Shown one piece after another: positions 37,015 to 45,630 of a stretch of 64,000 nt of DNA (position 1 is the stretch's first letter; every line of letters begins with the position of its first letter). This stretch comes from Cognatilysobacter tabacisoli. GTDB lineage: Bacteria > Pseudomonadota > Gammaproteobacteria > Xanthomonadales > Xanthomonadaceae. The notes under the pieces were generated by a model. The model did no database searches, was not told the DNA's origin, and saw only the letters and a program-made list of their open reading frames with translations. The position numbers and the translations under genes are program-made. Location: the NCBI RefSeq assembly GCF_003586305.1, contig NZ_QXJI01000001.1:186001-250000 (forward strand), written 5' to 3'.

Positions 37015-37913
37015 TTCCTGACACCCTCAAGGTCGCCGTGGCGAAGTACCGGATCGACGCGCCGGCCGATTTCGCCGCGTTCGCCGACAAGCAGGCGCAG
37101 TGGCTCGGCGAGGCGCGCGCGCGCGGCGCGCAGCTGGCGGTGCTGCCCGAGTACCTGTCGCTCGAACTCGGCGCGACGCTCGGGGAGCCGGCGCGCGCCG
37201 ACCTGCACGCGTCGCTGGCCGGCATCCAGCGCTACCACGGCGCCTGGCTCGAACTGTTCGCGCTGCTGGCGCGCGAGCTGCAGATGACAGTGGTCGCCGG
37301 CACATTCCTGCTCGACACCGGGCGCGGGCGCTACCGCAACCGCAGTTACGCGTTCGCGCCGGACGGCAGTCACGTGTGGCAGGACAAGCTGCGGCTGACC
37401 GGGTTCGAGAAGCGCAGCGGTGTGATCGAGTCGGGCGACGAGCTCAAGGTGTTCGAGGCCGGCGGCGTGCGCAGTGCGATTGCGGTCTGCTACGACAGCG
37501 AGTTCCCGCTGCCGGTGCGCGCGCAGTGCGAGGCCGGCGCGCGGCTGCTGGTCGTGCCCAGCTGCACCGACACCGACGCGGGCGCGACGCGCGTGCGCGT
37601 CGGCTGCCTCGCGCGCGCGCTGGAGAACCGCTGCTTCGTCGCCCAGGCCGTCACCGCCGGCGAGGCGCCGTGGAGCCCGGCGCTCGACGTCAACACCGGC
37701 GAGGCGGCGCTCATCGCGCCGATGGACGTCGGCCTGCCGTCGGACGGCATGCTGGTGCAGACCCGCGGGCACGAGCGCTGGGCGGTCGCGACCCTGGACT
37801 TCGGCGCGCTCGAGGCCAGCCGCGCCCAGGCCCAGGTCGCCAACGACCGCGACTGGTCGAGCCAGTACTTCCCCAGCGTCGCGCGCGCGCGGCTGACGCC
37901 GTTCGCGGCGTGA
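37011..37913 (+). CDS. Carbon-nitrogen hydrolase (nitrilase superfamily)
   Basis: 300 residues. The catalytic triad is clear: Glu47 (AVLPEYLSLE), Lys126 (VWQDKLRLTGFEK) and Cys160 (SAIAVCYDSEFPLPVR). The superfamily hydrolyses nitriles or amides such as N-carbamoyl compounds, and some ligate amides. The substrate here cannot be told. It starts inside the stop of the acetyltransferase (ATGA) and has no promoter of its own, which suggests the two enzymes act on one substrate. The stop at 37913 is 11 bases before the convergent PAP2 gene. Confidence 0.92.
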   Translation: MIPDTLKVAVAKYRIDAPADFAAFADKQAQWLGEARARGAQLAVLPEYLSLELGATLGEPARADLHASLAGIQRYHGAWLELFALLARELQMTVVAGTFLLDTGRGRYRNRSYAFAPDGSHVWQDKLRLTGFEKRSGVIESGDELKVFEAGGVRSAIAVCYDSEFPLPVRAQCEAGARLLVVPSCTDTDAGATRVRVGCLARALENRCFVAQAVTAGEAPWSPALDVNTGEAALIAPMDVGLPSDGMLVQTRGHERWAVATLDFGALEASRAQAQVANDRDWSSQYFPSVARARLTPFAA

Positions 37914-37923
37914 CCTGCCGCGC

Positions 37924-38475
37924 TCAGCCGAAAAGCGACACGCCCGGCACGGCCCACAGCGACAGCGTCGCCAGCGCCGAGCCGATCCCGGTCGCGGCCA
38001 GCACGTCGCTCGGGTAGTGCAGGCCGAGCACCACGCGCGACACCGCGACGCTCGCGGTGAACGGGATCAGCAGCCACGCCAGCGCCGGATAGTGGGCCAG
38101 CGCGACCAGCGAGAACGCGACCGCGTGCAGCGTGTGCCCCGACGGGAAGCTGAACTCGTCCAGCGGCGCGACCCACGCGTGGATGCGCGCGTCCGACGCG
38201 AACGGCCGCGGCCGCCGGGTCCAGCGCTTCAGCGCCTTGTACAGCGTCAGCGCGACCACGCCCGTGCCGGCGAGGTGCGCCGACGCGGCGAGGCCGGCCT
38301 GCCCGTCGAACACCACCAGCAGCGCCATCAGCGCGTACCAGAACGCGCCGTCGCCGAGCCGGCTGACCGCCGCGAAGTAGGCGCGCGATCGGCTGCGTTC
38401 GCCGAGGCGATTGGCGCGCAGGCACCAGCCGGATTCGCCGGCGGCGAAGCGCTGGCGCCACGGCAGGCGGTTCAC
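37924..38475 (-). CDS. PAP2-family phosphatase, membrane bound
   Basis: 183 residues from a GTG at 38475. The three PAP2 motifs are in order: KALKRWTRRPRP (K-x6-R-P), FSFPSGHTLH (PSGH) and SRVVLGLHYPSD (S-R-x5-H-x3-D). Several hydrophobic helices surround them. Members dephosphorylate undecaprenyl pyrophosphate, phosphatidic acid or lipid A. The GTG overlaps the stop of the glycosyltransferase gene by four bases (GTGA), so the pair is coupled; a shared lipid or glycolipid substrate is a natural guess. Confidence 0.93.
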   Translation of the reverse strand: MNRLPWRQRFAAGESGWCLRANRLGERSRSRAYFAAVSRLGDGAFWYALMALLVVFDGQAGLAASAHLAGTGVVALTLYKALKRWTRRPRPFASDARIHAWVAPLDEFSFPSGHTLHAVAFSLVALAHYPALAWLLIPFTASVAVSRVVLGLHYPSDVLAATGIGSALATLSLWAVPGVSLFG

Positions 38476-39647
38476 GCGACCTCCCGGGGGGCGCCGTCGG
38501 GCGCGGCCGGCGGCCGGCGATGCGCCGCCGCGTGCAGGCCGGCAAGCAGGGCGTCGAAATCGGCCGCGACCTGTTCCGGGTGCAGGCCGAGCATCGCCGT
38601 GCGCGCCGCGGCGGCCATCGCTTGGCGCCGGCGCGCGTCCGTGCCCAGCCGCACGGTCGCGGCGATGAAGCCGTCGTCGTCGCCGTCGGCGATGGCCGAC
38701 CCGTGCTCGCCGTCGCGCAGGTGCTCGCGCGCGGCGCCGTAGTCGAACGCGACGGTCGGCACGCCGCTGGCCATCGCTTCGAGCGTGACGTTGCCGAAGG
38801 TCTCGCTGTGGCTCGGGAACACGAACACGTCGCCGCTGGCGAAGTGGCGGGCGAGCTCCGGGCCGCGCTGCACGCCGCAGAACACGAAGTCGGGGTTGGC
38901 GCGCTGGAGGCCCTCGCGCGACGGACCGTCGCCGACCCAGACGAAGCGCGCGTCCGGTCGCTGACGTTGCAGGGCGCGGAACGCGCGCACCGCCAGGTCG
39001 AGGTTCTTCTCCGGGGCGATGCGGCCCACGTAGAGGGCCACCGGCACGCCGTCGTCGGCGCCCCATTGCGCGCGCAGCGCCGCGTCGCGGCGCGCGGGGT
39101 CGAACAGCTGCGTGTCGACCGCGCGCGGCAGCCGCACGACGCGCTGGAAGCCGTGCTCGACGAGGAACGCCTGCAGCTCGCGGGTCGGCACCAGCGTCGC
39201 GCTGGCGCCGTTGTGGAAGCGGCGCATCCAGCGCAGCGCGGTCTGGCGCAGGAACGGCGCCCCGTAGTCGCGCATGTACGCGTCGAAGCGGGTGTGGAAG
39301 CCGGTGGCCACGGGAATGCCGAGACGCCGCGCAGCGCCCACGGCCGACCAGCCCAGCGGGCCCTCGGTGGCGACGTACACCGCGTCCGGACGCGTCGCCT
39401 GCCACGTCGCGCGCAGCGTCCGCGTGGCCGGCAGGCCGAAGCGCAGCCCCGGATAGCGCGGCAGCGGTGCGCCGCGGACGAGCAGTTCGTCGGGCGCCCC
39501 GCTCCCGTCGCCGTCGTCGGCGTGGCGGGGCCGCACCACCTGCACCGCGTGGCCGCGCGCGCGCAGCCCCAGTTCCAGCCCCTGCACGGTCAGCGCGACG
39601 CCGTTGACGTCCGGGGGGTAGGTCTCGGTGACGATCGCGTAGCGCAT
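38472..39647 (-). CDS. GT4-family glycosyltransferase
   Basis: 391 residues, GT-B fold. It starts MRYAIVTETYPPDVNGVALT, has VALYVGRIAPEKNLDLAVRA and VWVGDGPSREGLQRANPDFV, and the E-x7-E motif in SETFGNVTLEAMASG (about 279-293) that binds the nucleotide sugar. It resembles MgtA/GtfA-type mannosyl or glucosyltransferases for glycolipids. It is the first gene of the pair with the PAP2 phosphatase. Its Shine-Dalgarno GGGAGG is buried in a hairpin (39654-39671), an unusual leader. The C-terminus is low-complexity. Confidence 0.93.
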   Translation of the reverse strand: MRYAIVTETYPPDVNGVALTVQGLELGLRARGHAVQVVRPRHADDGDGSGAPDELLVRGAPLPRYPGLRFGLPATRTLRATWQATRPDAVYVATEGPLGWSAVGAARRLGIPVATGFHTRFDAYMRDYGAPFLRQTALRWMRRFHNGASATLVPTRELQAFLVEHGFQRVVRLPRAVDTQLFDPARRDAALRAQWGADDGVPVALYVGRIAPEKNLDLAVRAFRALQRQRPDARFVWVGDGPSREGLQRANPDFVFCGVQRGPELARHFASGDVFVFPSHSETFGNVTLEAMASGVPTVAFDYGAAREHLRDGEHGSAIADGDDDGFIAATVRLGTDARRRQAMAAAARTAMLGLHPEQVAADFDALLAGLHAAAHRRPPAAPDGAPREVA

Positions 39648-39653
39648 GCGCTT

Positions 39654-39671
39654 CCTCCCGTTTCGGGGAGG
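39654..39671 (-). promoter_or_regulatory. Hairpin that sequesters the glycosyltransferase Shine-Dalgarno
   Basis: On the minus strand CCTCCC (39671-39666) pairs with GGGAGG (39659-39654) around a six-base CGAAAC loop. The GGGAGG arm is the Shine-Dalgarno, six bases before the ATG at 39647. Folded RNA would hide the ribosome site. Whether it is a switch or chance in GC-rich DNA is open. Confidence 0.5.
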
Positions 39672-39744
39672 ATCGGCGTGCGCGATGTAGTGGCGGTGTC
39701 AGCCGCGTGACGCCGGCGCGACAGCACCGGCGGGCGACCGGCCG

Positions 39745-41274
39745 TCAGTCGGACGCGATGGTCAGCTTGACGCCGAGCGCGGCCAGGCCGTCCGGTTCGC
39801 CCTCGAGGTCGGCCTTCAGCAGCGGCCGGTCCTCGAACCAGCGCCGCGCGACCACCAGCTGCAGGTCGTTGCCACTGGCGGTGGCGTCGAGCCGCGGGAT
39901 CGGTTCGGCATCGTGCGCGCGGTGCAGCAGCACCGCCAGCCGCAGCAGCGCCGCCAGACGTCGCGCCGACGGCAGCAGGCGGTCGGGCAGGGCGTCGAAG
40001 GCGGACTTGGGGATGTTGCGGCGGTGGGTGCGGATCAGCGCGGCGAGGAACTGCTGCTGCTGCCGCGAGAAGCCCGCGATGTCGGAGTTCTCGACCACGT
40101 ACGAGCCGTGCACGTGGTATGCGCTGTGCGCGATCGCCAGACCGAGCTCGTGCAGGCGCGCGGCGCGCACCAGCATCAGGCGGTCGTCGTCGTCCAGCGA
40201 CCACGCGCGCGCCAGCTGCTCGAACAGCCGCATCGCGGTCGATTCGACCCGCGCCGCCTGCGCCCGGTCGATGCCGTAGCGCTCCATCAGCGCCGCGACC
40301 GACGCGTCGCGCGGGTCGTTGGCGCCGCCGCGGCCGACCATGTCGTACAGGATGCCCTCGCGCATCGCCGCCTTGCTGACGGCCATGCGCGTCAACCCGA
40401 GCGCGTCGAAGGCAGCCTCCAGGATCAGCACGCCGCCGGCGATGATCGGACGGCGGTCGGACGACAGCCCGGGCAGCTCGATCGCCTCGATCCGGTCGGC
40501 CTCGAGCAGGCGGTCGCGCACCACCGGCAGCGCTTCGGCGGTGACCGCGCCCTTGGTCAGCTTCATCGCCGCGCAGATCTCGCCGATCGCCTTGTTGGTG
40601 CCCGACGCGCCGAGCGCCTCCTGCCAGCCGAGCGCGCGGTAGGTACCGGCAAACTGCTGGAACTCGGCGGTGACCTCGGCCAGGGCCTCGCGCCAGCGCT
40701 TCTTCGACAGCTTGCCGTTGTCGAAGAACCGGCGCGTGGTCGCGATGCAGCCCAGCTGCAGGCTTTCGCGCTCGATCGCGTCGAAGCCGGCGCCGATGAT
40801 GCATTCGGTCGAGCCGCCGCCGATGTCGATCACCAGCCGCAGGTCGCCGGGCTTCGGCGGCTGCGCGTGGGCGACGCCGAGGTAGATCAGGCGCGCTTCC
40901 TCGCGGCCGGCGACCACTTCGATCGCATGGCCGAGTTCGTCCTCGGCGTCGATCAGGAACGCTTGCGGCGACGCCAGCCGGCGCACGGTGTTGGTCGCGA
41001 TCGCGCGCACGCGCTGCGGCGGGATCTCGCGCAGGCGCTGGCCGAACCGCGCCAGGCAGTCGAGCGCGCGCTCGCGCACCGCCGGGTCGAGCCCGCCGCG
41101 CGCGTCCAGGCCCTCGGCCAGCCGCACCTGCTCGCGCAGCCGGTCGATCACGCGCAGCTGTCCGAGCACGTAGCGTGCGACGACCATGTGGAAGCTGTTG
41201 GACCCCAGGTCGACCGCGGCGAGCAGGTCGCCGTCCTGCAGCGGCAGGCGGGCCGTGTGGAGGAGTCCGTTCAT
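39745..41274 (-). CDS. ppx: Exopolyphosphatase Ppx/GppA
   Basis: 509 residues, close to E. coli Ppx (513). It releases phosphate from the ends of polyphosphate chains, and may also split pppGpp. ASKHA signatures: LAAVDLGSNSFHMVVARYV near the N-terminus, VIDIGGGSTECIIGAGFDAI, IIAGGVLILEAAFDALGL, and a C-terminal HD-like region (AARLHELGLAIAHSAYHVH). It follows ppk1 by 15 bases on the same strand, so synthesis and breakdown of polyphosphate are encoded together. Confidence 0.95.
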   Translation of the reverse strand: MNGLLHTARLPLQDGDLLAAVDLGSNSFHMVVARYVLGQLRVIDRLREQVRLAEGLDARGGLDPAVRERALDCLARFGQRLREIPPQRVRAIATNTVRRLASPQAFLIDAEDELGHAIEVVAGREEARLIYLGVAHAQPPKPGDLRLVIDIGGGSTECIIGAGFDAIERESLQLGCIATTRRFFDNGKLSKKRWREALAEVTAEFQQFAGTYRALGWQEALGASGTNKAIGEICAAMKLTKGAVTAEALPVVRDRLLEADRIEAIELPGLSSDRRPIIAGGVLILEAAFDALGLTRMAVSKAAMREGILYDMVGRGGANDPRDASVAALMERYGIDRAQAARVESTAMRLFEQLARAWSLDDDDRLMLVRAARLHELGLAIAHSAYHVHGSYVVENSDIAGFSRQQQQFLAALIRTHRRNIPKSAFDALPDRLLPSARRLAALLRLAVLLHRAHDAEPIPRLDATASGNDLQLVVARRWFEDRPLLKADLEGEPDGLAALGVKLTIASD

Positions 41275-41289
41275 CGCGGCGATTCTCGG

Positions 41290-43371
41290 CTATCCACAGA
41301 TCTGGGCCAACAGCGTGCCCTGCGCCGAGTGCGGCGGCTCGCCGGCCGCCGGCGTGACGCGGTGGTACGCGCCGTCGCTGTCGAGCGCCCACGCGCTGAC
41401 GTTGTCGGCGAGGTAGTTCGCGATCGCCTCGGCGTGCACGCGCGCCGCGAGCTCGGGGTCGAGGATCGGGAAGCCGGTTTCCACGCGCCGCAGCAGGTTG
41501 CGCTCGAGCCAGTCGGCGCTGGAGCAGAACAGGTCGGGCTCGCCGTCGTTGGCGAACCAGTAGATGCGGTGGTGCTCGAGGAAGCGCCCGACGATCGAGC
41601 GCACCCGGATGTGCTCGGAGATGCCCGGCAGCCCGGGCCGCAGCGTGCACGCGCCGCGCACGATCAGGTCGATCTGCACGCCGGCCTGCGACGCCTGGTA
41701 CAGCGCGCGGATCACCTGCGGCTCGTTGAGGGCGTTCATCTTGGCGACGATCCGCGCCGGCCGACCGGCCTTGGCGTGACGGGTCTCGCGGTCGATGCGC
41801 TTGAGCACGCCGGCGTGCAGCGTGAAAGGCGACTGCAGCAGACGCTTGAGCTTGATCGCCGGAGCGAGCCCGGAGATCTGCTGGAAGATCTGGTGCACGT
41901 CGCTGCCGATGTCGGGGTCGGCGGTGATCAGGCCGAAGTCGGTGTACACGCGCGCCGTGCCGGAGTGGTAGTTGCCGGTGCCCAGGTGCACGTAGCGGCG
42001 CAGCTTCTTGCCCTCGCGGCGGACGATCAGCAGCATCTTGGCGTGGGTCTTGTAGCCGACCACGCCGTACACGACCTGCACGCCGGCTTCCTGCAGGCGG
42101 TCGGCCAGGCCGAGGTTGGCCTCCTCGTCGAAGCGCGCGCGCAGCTCGACCACGACCGTGACGTCCTTGCCGTTGCGCGCGGCCTGCACCAGCTGCTCGA
42201 CGATCGGCGAGTCCTTGCCGGCGCGGTACAGCGTCTGCTTGATCGCCAGCACGTTCGGGTCTTCGGCCGCCTGCTTGATCAGCTCGAGCACCGGTGCGAA
42301 CGAGTCGAACGGGTGGTGCAGCAGCACGTCGCCGGCCGACACGCGGTCGAACATCGCCTCGATCCCCGGCAGCACGCGCTGCTGGAACGGCGGGAACTTC
42401 AGGTCCGCGCGCTGCACGAGGTCGTAGACCTGGATCACACGGTTGAGGTTGACCGGGCCGTTGATGCGGTAGACCGCGTTCTCGGTCAGGTCGAAGTTCT
42501 CCAGCAGCGTGCGCACGATGTCGTCGGGGCACTGCTCGGCGATCTCCAGCCGCACCGCGCGCAGGTAGCCGCGCCCGACCAGTTCGTCGCGCAGCGCCAG
42601 GGCAATGTTGTCGACCTCCTCCTCGTCGACCAGCAGCTCCGAGTTGCGGGTCACGCGGAACTGGTACGCGCCCTGGACTTCCATGCCCGGGAATAGCTCG
42701 CTGACGAATGCCGACAGCACCGCCGACAGGAACACGAAGTCGTTCGGCCCGCCCGACACCTCCGGCGGGATCTGGATGATCCGCGGCAGCGAGCGCGGCG
42801 CGCGCACGATCGCCAGGTGGCCGTCGCGGCCGAACGCGTCGCGGCCCTTGAGCACGACCACGATGTTCAGCGACTTGTTGAGGATCTTCGGGAACGGGTG
42901 CGCCGGATCGAGGCCGAGCGGCGACAGCACCGGCATGATCTCGTCGCGGAAGTACGCGCGCAGCCAGTCGGCCTGCGCCTCGCTCCACGCGTCGCGGTGC
43001 TGCACGCGCACGCCGGCGTCGCCCAGCTGCGGGCGCAGCACCTGGTTCCAGCATTCGTACTGGGCGGCCACCAGCTCGGCGGCGCGGTCGTGGATGCGCG
43101 CCAGCACGGCCGCCGGCGCCAGGCCGTCGCTGCCCGGCCCGAGCCCGAGGTCCTGCGCGTGGCGCAGCGTGCCGGCGCGGATCTCGAAGAACTCGTCGAG
43201 GTTGGTGCAGCTGATGCACAGGTAGCGCAGGCGCTCGAGCAGCGGCACCTGCGGGTCCTGCGCCTGGGCGAGCACGCGGAAGTTGAAGTCCAGCTGCGAC
43301 AGCTCGCGGTTGAAGTACAGCGAGGTGTCGCGCAGCGGGTCGGCGTCGTGGATCGGTTCGATGGCGGTCAT
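41290..43371 (-). CDS. ppk1: Polyphosphate kinase 1
   Basis: 693 residues from the ATG at 43371, the usual length. It transfers the ATP gamma-phosphate to polyphosphate through a phospho-His intermediate. Present are YFNRELSQLDFNFRVLAQA, CTNLDEFFEIRAGTLR, VVELRARFDEEANLGLADRL, YKTHAKMLLIVRREG (catalytic His), RRYVHLGTGNYHSGTARVYT and LDPELAARVHAEAI. The ATG overlaps the phoR stop (ATGA) and ppx follows, so ppk1 sits inside the phosphate-sensing operon. Confidence 0.98.
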   Translation of the reverse strand: MTAIEPIHDADPLRDTSLYFNRELSQLDFNFRVLAQAQDPQVPLLERLRYLCISCTNLDEFFEIRAGTLRHAQDLGLGPGSDGLAPAAVLARIHDRAAELVAAQYECWNQVLRPQLGDAGVRVQHRDAWSEAQADWLRAYFRDEIMPVLSPLGLDPAHPFPKILNKSLNIVVVLKGRDAFGRDGHLAIVRAPRSLPRIIQIPPEVSGGPNDFVFLSAVLSAFVSELFPGMEVQGAYQFRVTRNSELLVDEEEVDNIALALRDELVGRGYLRAVRLEIAEQCPDDIVRTLLENFDLTENAVYRINGPVNLNRVIQVYDLVQRADLKFPPFQQRVLPGIEAMFDRVSAGDVLLHHPFDSFAPVLELIKQAAEDPNVLAIKQTLYRAGKDSPIVEQLVQAARNGKDVTVVVELRARFDEEANLGLADRLQEAGVQVVYGVVGYKTHAKMLLIVRREGKKLRRYVHLGTGNYHSGTARVYTDFGLITADPDIGSDVHQIFQQISGLAPAIKLKRLLQSPFTLHAGVLKRIDRETRHAKAGRPARIVAKMNALNEPQVIRALYQASQAGVQIDLIVRGACTLRPGLPGISEHIRVRSIVGRFLEHHRIYWFANDGEPDLFCSSADWLERNLLRRVETGFPILDPELAARVHAEAIANYLADNVSAWALDSDGAYHRVTPAAGEPPHSAQGTLLAQICG

Positions 43372-44702
43372 GGCAGGGCCAGGCCGAGGGCGTCGCGCGC
43401 ACGCGTGCGCTCGGCGCCGAAGTGGCAGGAGAAGGTGCTGCCGCGCCCGACCTCGCTGGAAATCTCCAACCGGGCCTGGTGCAGGTTCAGCACGTGCTTG
43501 ACGATCGCCAGTCCCAGGCCCGTGCCGCCGCTCTCGCGCGAGCGGCTGTTGGACACGCGGTAGAAGCGTTCGGTGATGCGGGGCAGGTGAGCAGCGGGGA
43601 TGCCGTAGCCGCTGTCGACGACCTCCAGCACCACGCCGCGCGCGGAACCGGGGGACTCGTTGCGCAAGCGGATGCGGATCGTGCCGCCGGCCGGTGTGTA
43701 GCGCACCGCGTTGCTGACCAGGTTCGAGAACGCGCTGTGCAGCTCCTTGTTCGAGCCCCACAGGTCGACGCCGGCCGAATCCTCGACGCTGATCTCGTGG
43801 CGGTGCTGGCTCAGCGCGAGCGCTTCGCGCTTGAGCGTGTTGAGCATCGCGCCCATCGCGATCGTCTCTTCGGCCGGGAGGTTGTCCTGCGACTCCAGGC
43901 GCGACAGGGTCAGCAGGTCCTCGACCAGCTGGGTCATGCGCTGGGACTGGCGCTGCATCTCCGCCAGCATCGGCGCCCACTCGGGGTGCTCGGCCGGGTC
44001 GAGCATGTCGAGGTAGCCGTGCACCACCGTCAGCGGCGTGCGCAGTTCGTGCGAGACGTTGGCGACGAAGTCGCGGCGCATCTGCTCCAGGTGCAGCAGG
44101 CGGCTGACATCGCGCGCGACCAGCAGCCACAGGTCGTCCGAATACGGGATCAGGCGCAGGCTGAGGGTCACCGCCGGGTTGAGCGGGGACACGGTTTCCA
44201 GCGGCTCCGCGTTGCGACCCCCGGCGAGCCAGTGCGACAGCGGCAGCGGCTGGAGGCGGGCCACCAGCGGCGCGCCGACGTCGTGCTTCGGGTCGAGTCC
44301 GAGCAGCGCCAGGCCGGCCTCGTTGAACCACAGGATGCGCTGGCTGTTGCGCTCGACGACCACGACCGCGTCCGGCAGCGCCGCGGCCACGGCGCGGTAC
44401 GCGCGCAGCATCCCGATCAGCCGGCGCTTGCGCGCGCGCATCTCGTCCTGGCCGCGGTACAGCAGGCGGTCGAGCTCGTTCCAGACGCCCTCGCCGACGG
44501 GCGGGGCGAGCCGCTGGCGCGCGGTCAGGCGCAGCAATACCCGTCGCAGCCGCCAGTAGTGCCATGCGACGACCCCGAGTGCGGCGACGGTGACCACCGG
44601 CCACGGGCGTCCGATCGCCAGCCCGGCCACGGTGGCCACGGCCAGCACCAGCGCGAGCTGGCCGAGCGTGCGGAACCAGGCGGATCGGGCGCGGGGCGGC
44701 AT
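43368..44702 (-). CDS. phoR: Phosphate regulon sensor kinase PhoR
   Basis: 444 residues. Two N-terminal helices (about 12-30 and 33-48) without a large periplasmic loop, then a PAS domain (about 105-200), the dimerisation helix with His218 (VANVSHELRTPLTVVHGYLD) and the ATPase core (AFSNLVSNAVRYTPAGGTIR, DSGYGIPAAHLPRITERFY, ESGGTGLGLAIVKHVLNLH). As in E. coli PhoR, the lack of an outer sensor implies that phosphate status is read via the Pst/PhoU system, which is not in this window. Its stop overlaps ppk1 by four bases. phoB ends 106 bases upstream. Confidence 0.97.
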   Translation of the reverse strand: MPPRARSAWFRTLGQLALVLAVATVAGLAIGRPWPVVTVAALGVVAWHYWRLRRVLLRLTARQRLAPPVGEGVWNELDRLLYRGQDEMRARKRRLIGMLRAYRAVAAALPDAVVVVERNSQRILWFNEAGLALLGLDPKHDVGAPLVARLQPLPLSHWLAGGRNAEPLETVSPLNPAVTLSLRLIPYSDDLWLLVARDVSRLLHLEQMRRDFVANVSHELRTPLTVVHGYLDMLDPAEHPEWAPMLAEMQRQSQRMTQLVEDLLTLSRLESQDNLPAEETIAMGAMLNTLKREALALSQHRHEISVEDSAGVDLWGSNKELHSAFSNLVSNAVRYTPAGGTIRIRLRNESPGSARGVVLEVVDSGYGIPAAHLPRITERFYRVSNSRSRESGGTGLGLAIVKHVLNLHQARLEISSEVGRGSTFSCHFGAERTRARDALGLALP

Positions 44703-44808
44703 GCGCTCAGTCTAAGCCGGCGCCGGGCCGCCGCCGCGGTGCCGCGCGCCCAGTGGCGACGGCGCGAGGCATCCGGCGCCGGCCGGGGCTGCGCGGCCAC
44801 GCCACGGG

Positions 44809-45516
44809 TCAGGCTTCCGGCGATGCGGAGAAGCGGTAGCCGGCGCCGCGCACGGTCTGGACCATGCCGTCGAGCGCGTGCGGTTCGAGGGTCTTGCGCA
44901 GGCGGCGGATGTGCACGTCGACCGTGCGCTCTTCGACGTACACGCTGCCGCCCCATACGTGGTCGAGCAGCTGGGTGCGCGAGTACACGCGCTCGGCGTG
45001 GGTCATGAAGAAGTGCAGCAGGCGGTATTCGGTCGGGCCGATCTGCACCGGCTGCTCGCCGTCGCTGGCGCGCGCGAACACCCGGTGCGCGGCGCCGTCG
45101 ATCCGCAGCGGGCCGATGCCGACGCTGCCGTCCTCGTCGTCCTCGCGCGAGCGGCGCAGCACCGCGCGGATGCGCGCGAGCAGCTCGCGCGCGGAGAAGG
45201 GCTTGACCACGTAGTCGTCGACGCCGGCCTCGAGCCCGCCGACGCGGTCGTTCTCCTCGCCGCGCGCGGTCAGCATGATGATCGGCACCTCGCGGGTCAG
45301 CGCGTCCTTGCGCCAGCGTCGCGCCAGGTCGAGTCCGCTCGTGCCGGGCAGCATCCAGTCGAGCAGGATCAGGTCCGGCACCCGGTCGGCGATTGCCGAC
45401 TGCGCCTCGCGGGCGTCACCGGCGTGGATCGGCTCGTACTCGCCCTTGCGCAGGGCGAACGAGACCATCTCGCGGATGGCGGGTTCGTCTTCGACGATCA
45501 GGATGCGCTTTTGCAC
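44809..45516 (-). CDS. phoB: Phosphate regulon response regulator PhoB
   Basis: 235 residues from a GTG at 45516. Receiver domain (MQKRILIVEDEPAIREMV, phospho-Asp53 in LILLDWMLPGTSGL, DDYVVKPFSARELLARI) and OmpR-type winged helix (PTEYRLLHFFMTHAERVYSR, RTQLLDHVWGG, YVEERTVDVHIRRLRKTL, QTVRGAGYRFS). When phosphorylated by PhoR it binds Pho boxes. One lies 55 bases upstream of its own start, so the phoB-phoR-ppk1-ppx run should be self-induced at low phosphate. Confidence 0.97.
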   Translation of the reverse strand: MQKRILIVEDEPAIREMVSFALRKGEYEPIHAGDAREAQSAIADRVPDLILLDWMLPGTSGLDLARRWRKDALTREVPIIMLTARGEENDRVGGLEAGVDDYVVKPFSARELLARIRAVLRRSREDDEDGSVGIGPLRIDGAAHRVFARASDGEQPVQIGPTEYRLLHFFMTHAERVYSRTQLLDHVWGGSVYVEERTVDVHIRRLRKTLEPHALDGMVQTVRGAGYRFSASPEA

Positions 45517-45570
45517 ATGTCACCGCTGGCAGGGGAGGCCGGGGAAGCGGCGCCAGTACACTACCGTTTT

Positions 45571-45588
45571 GTGACATCGCCATGACAT
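45571..45588 (-). promoter_or_regulatory. Pho box upstream of phoB
   Basis: Minus strand: ATGTCAT (45588-45582), four bases, ATGTCAC (45577-45571), two repeats 11 bases apart that match the PhoB consensus CTGTCAT-N4-CTGTCAT at six and five of seven positions. A TAGTGT or TGTACT candidate -10 follows 7-10 bases downstream, the right spacing for PhoB activation. Confidence 0.78.
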
Positions 45589-45630
45589 GGCGCGCCCGCC
45601 CGCCGCGCCGGCGCCGCGTGGCGGCGGCGA

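Noticed and set aside
39913-42696. 927-codon open frame opposite ppx and ppk1
   Set aside because: Crosses the ppx/ppk1 boundary and has low-complexity composition; both minus-strand genes are intact and well recognised.
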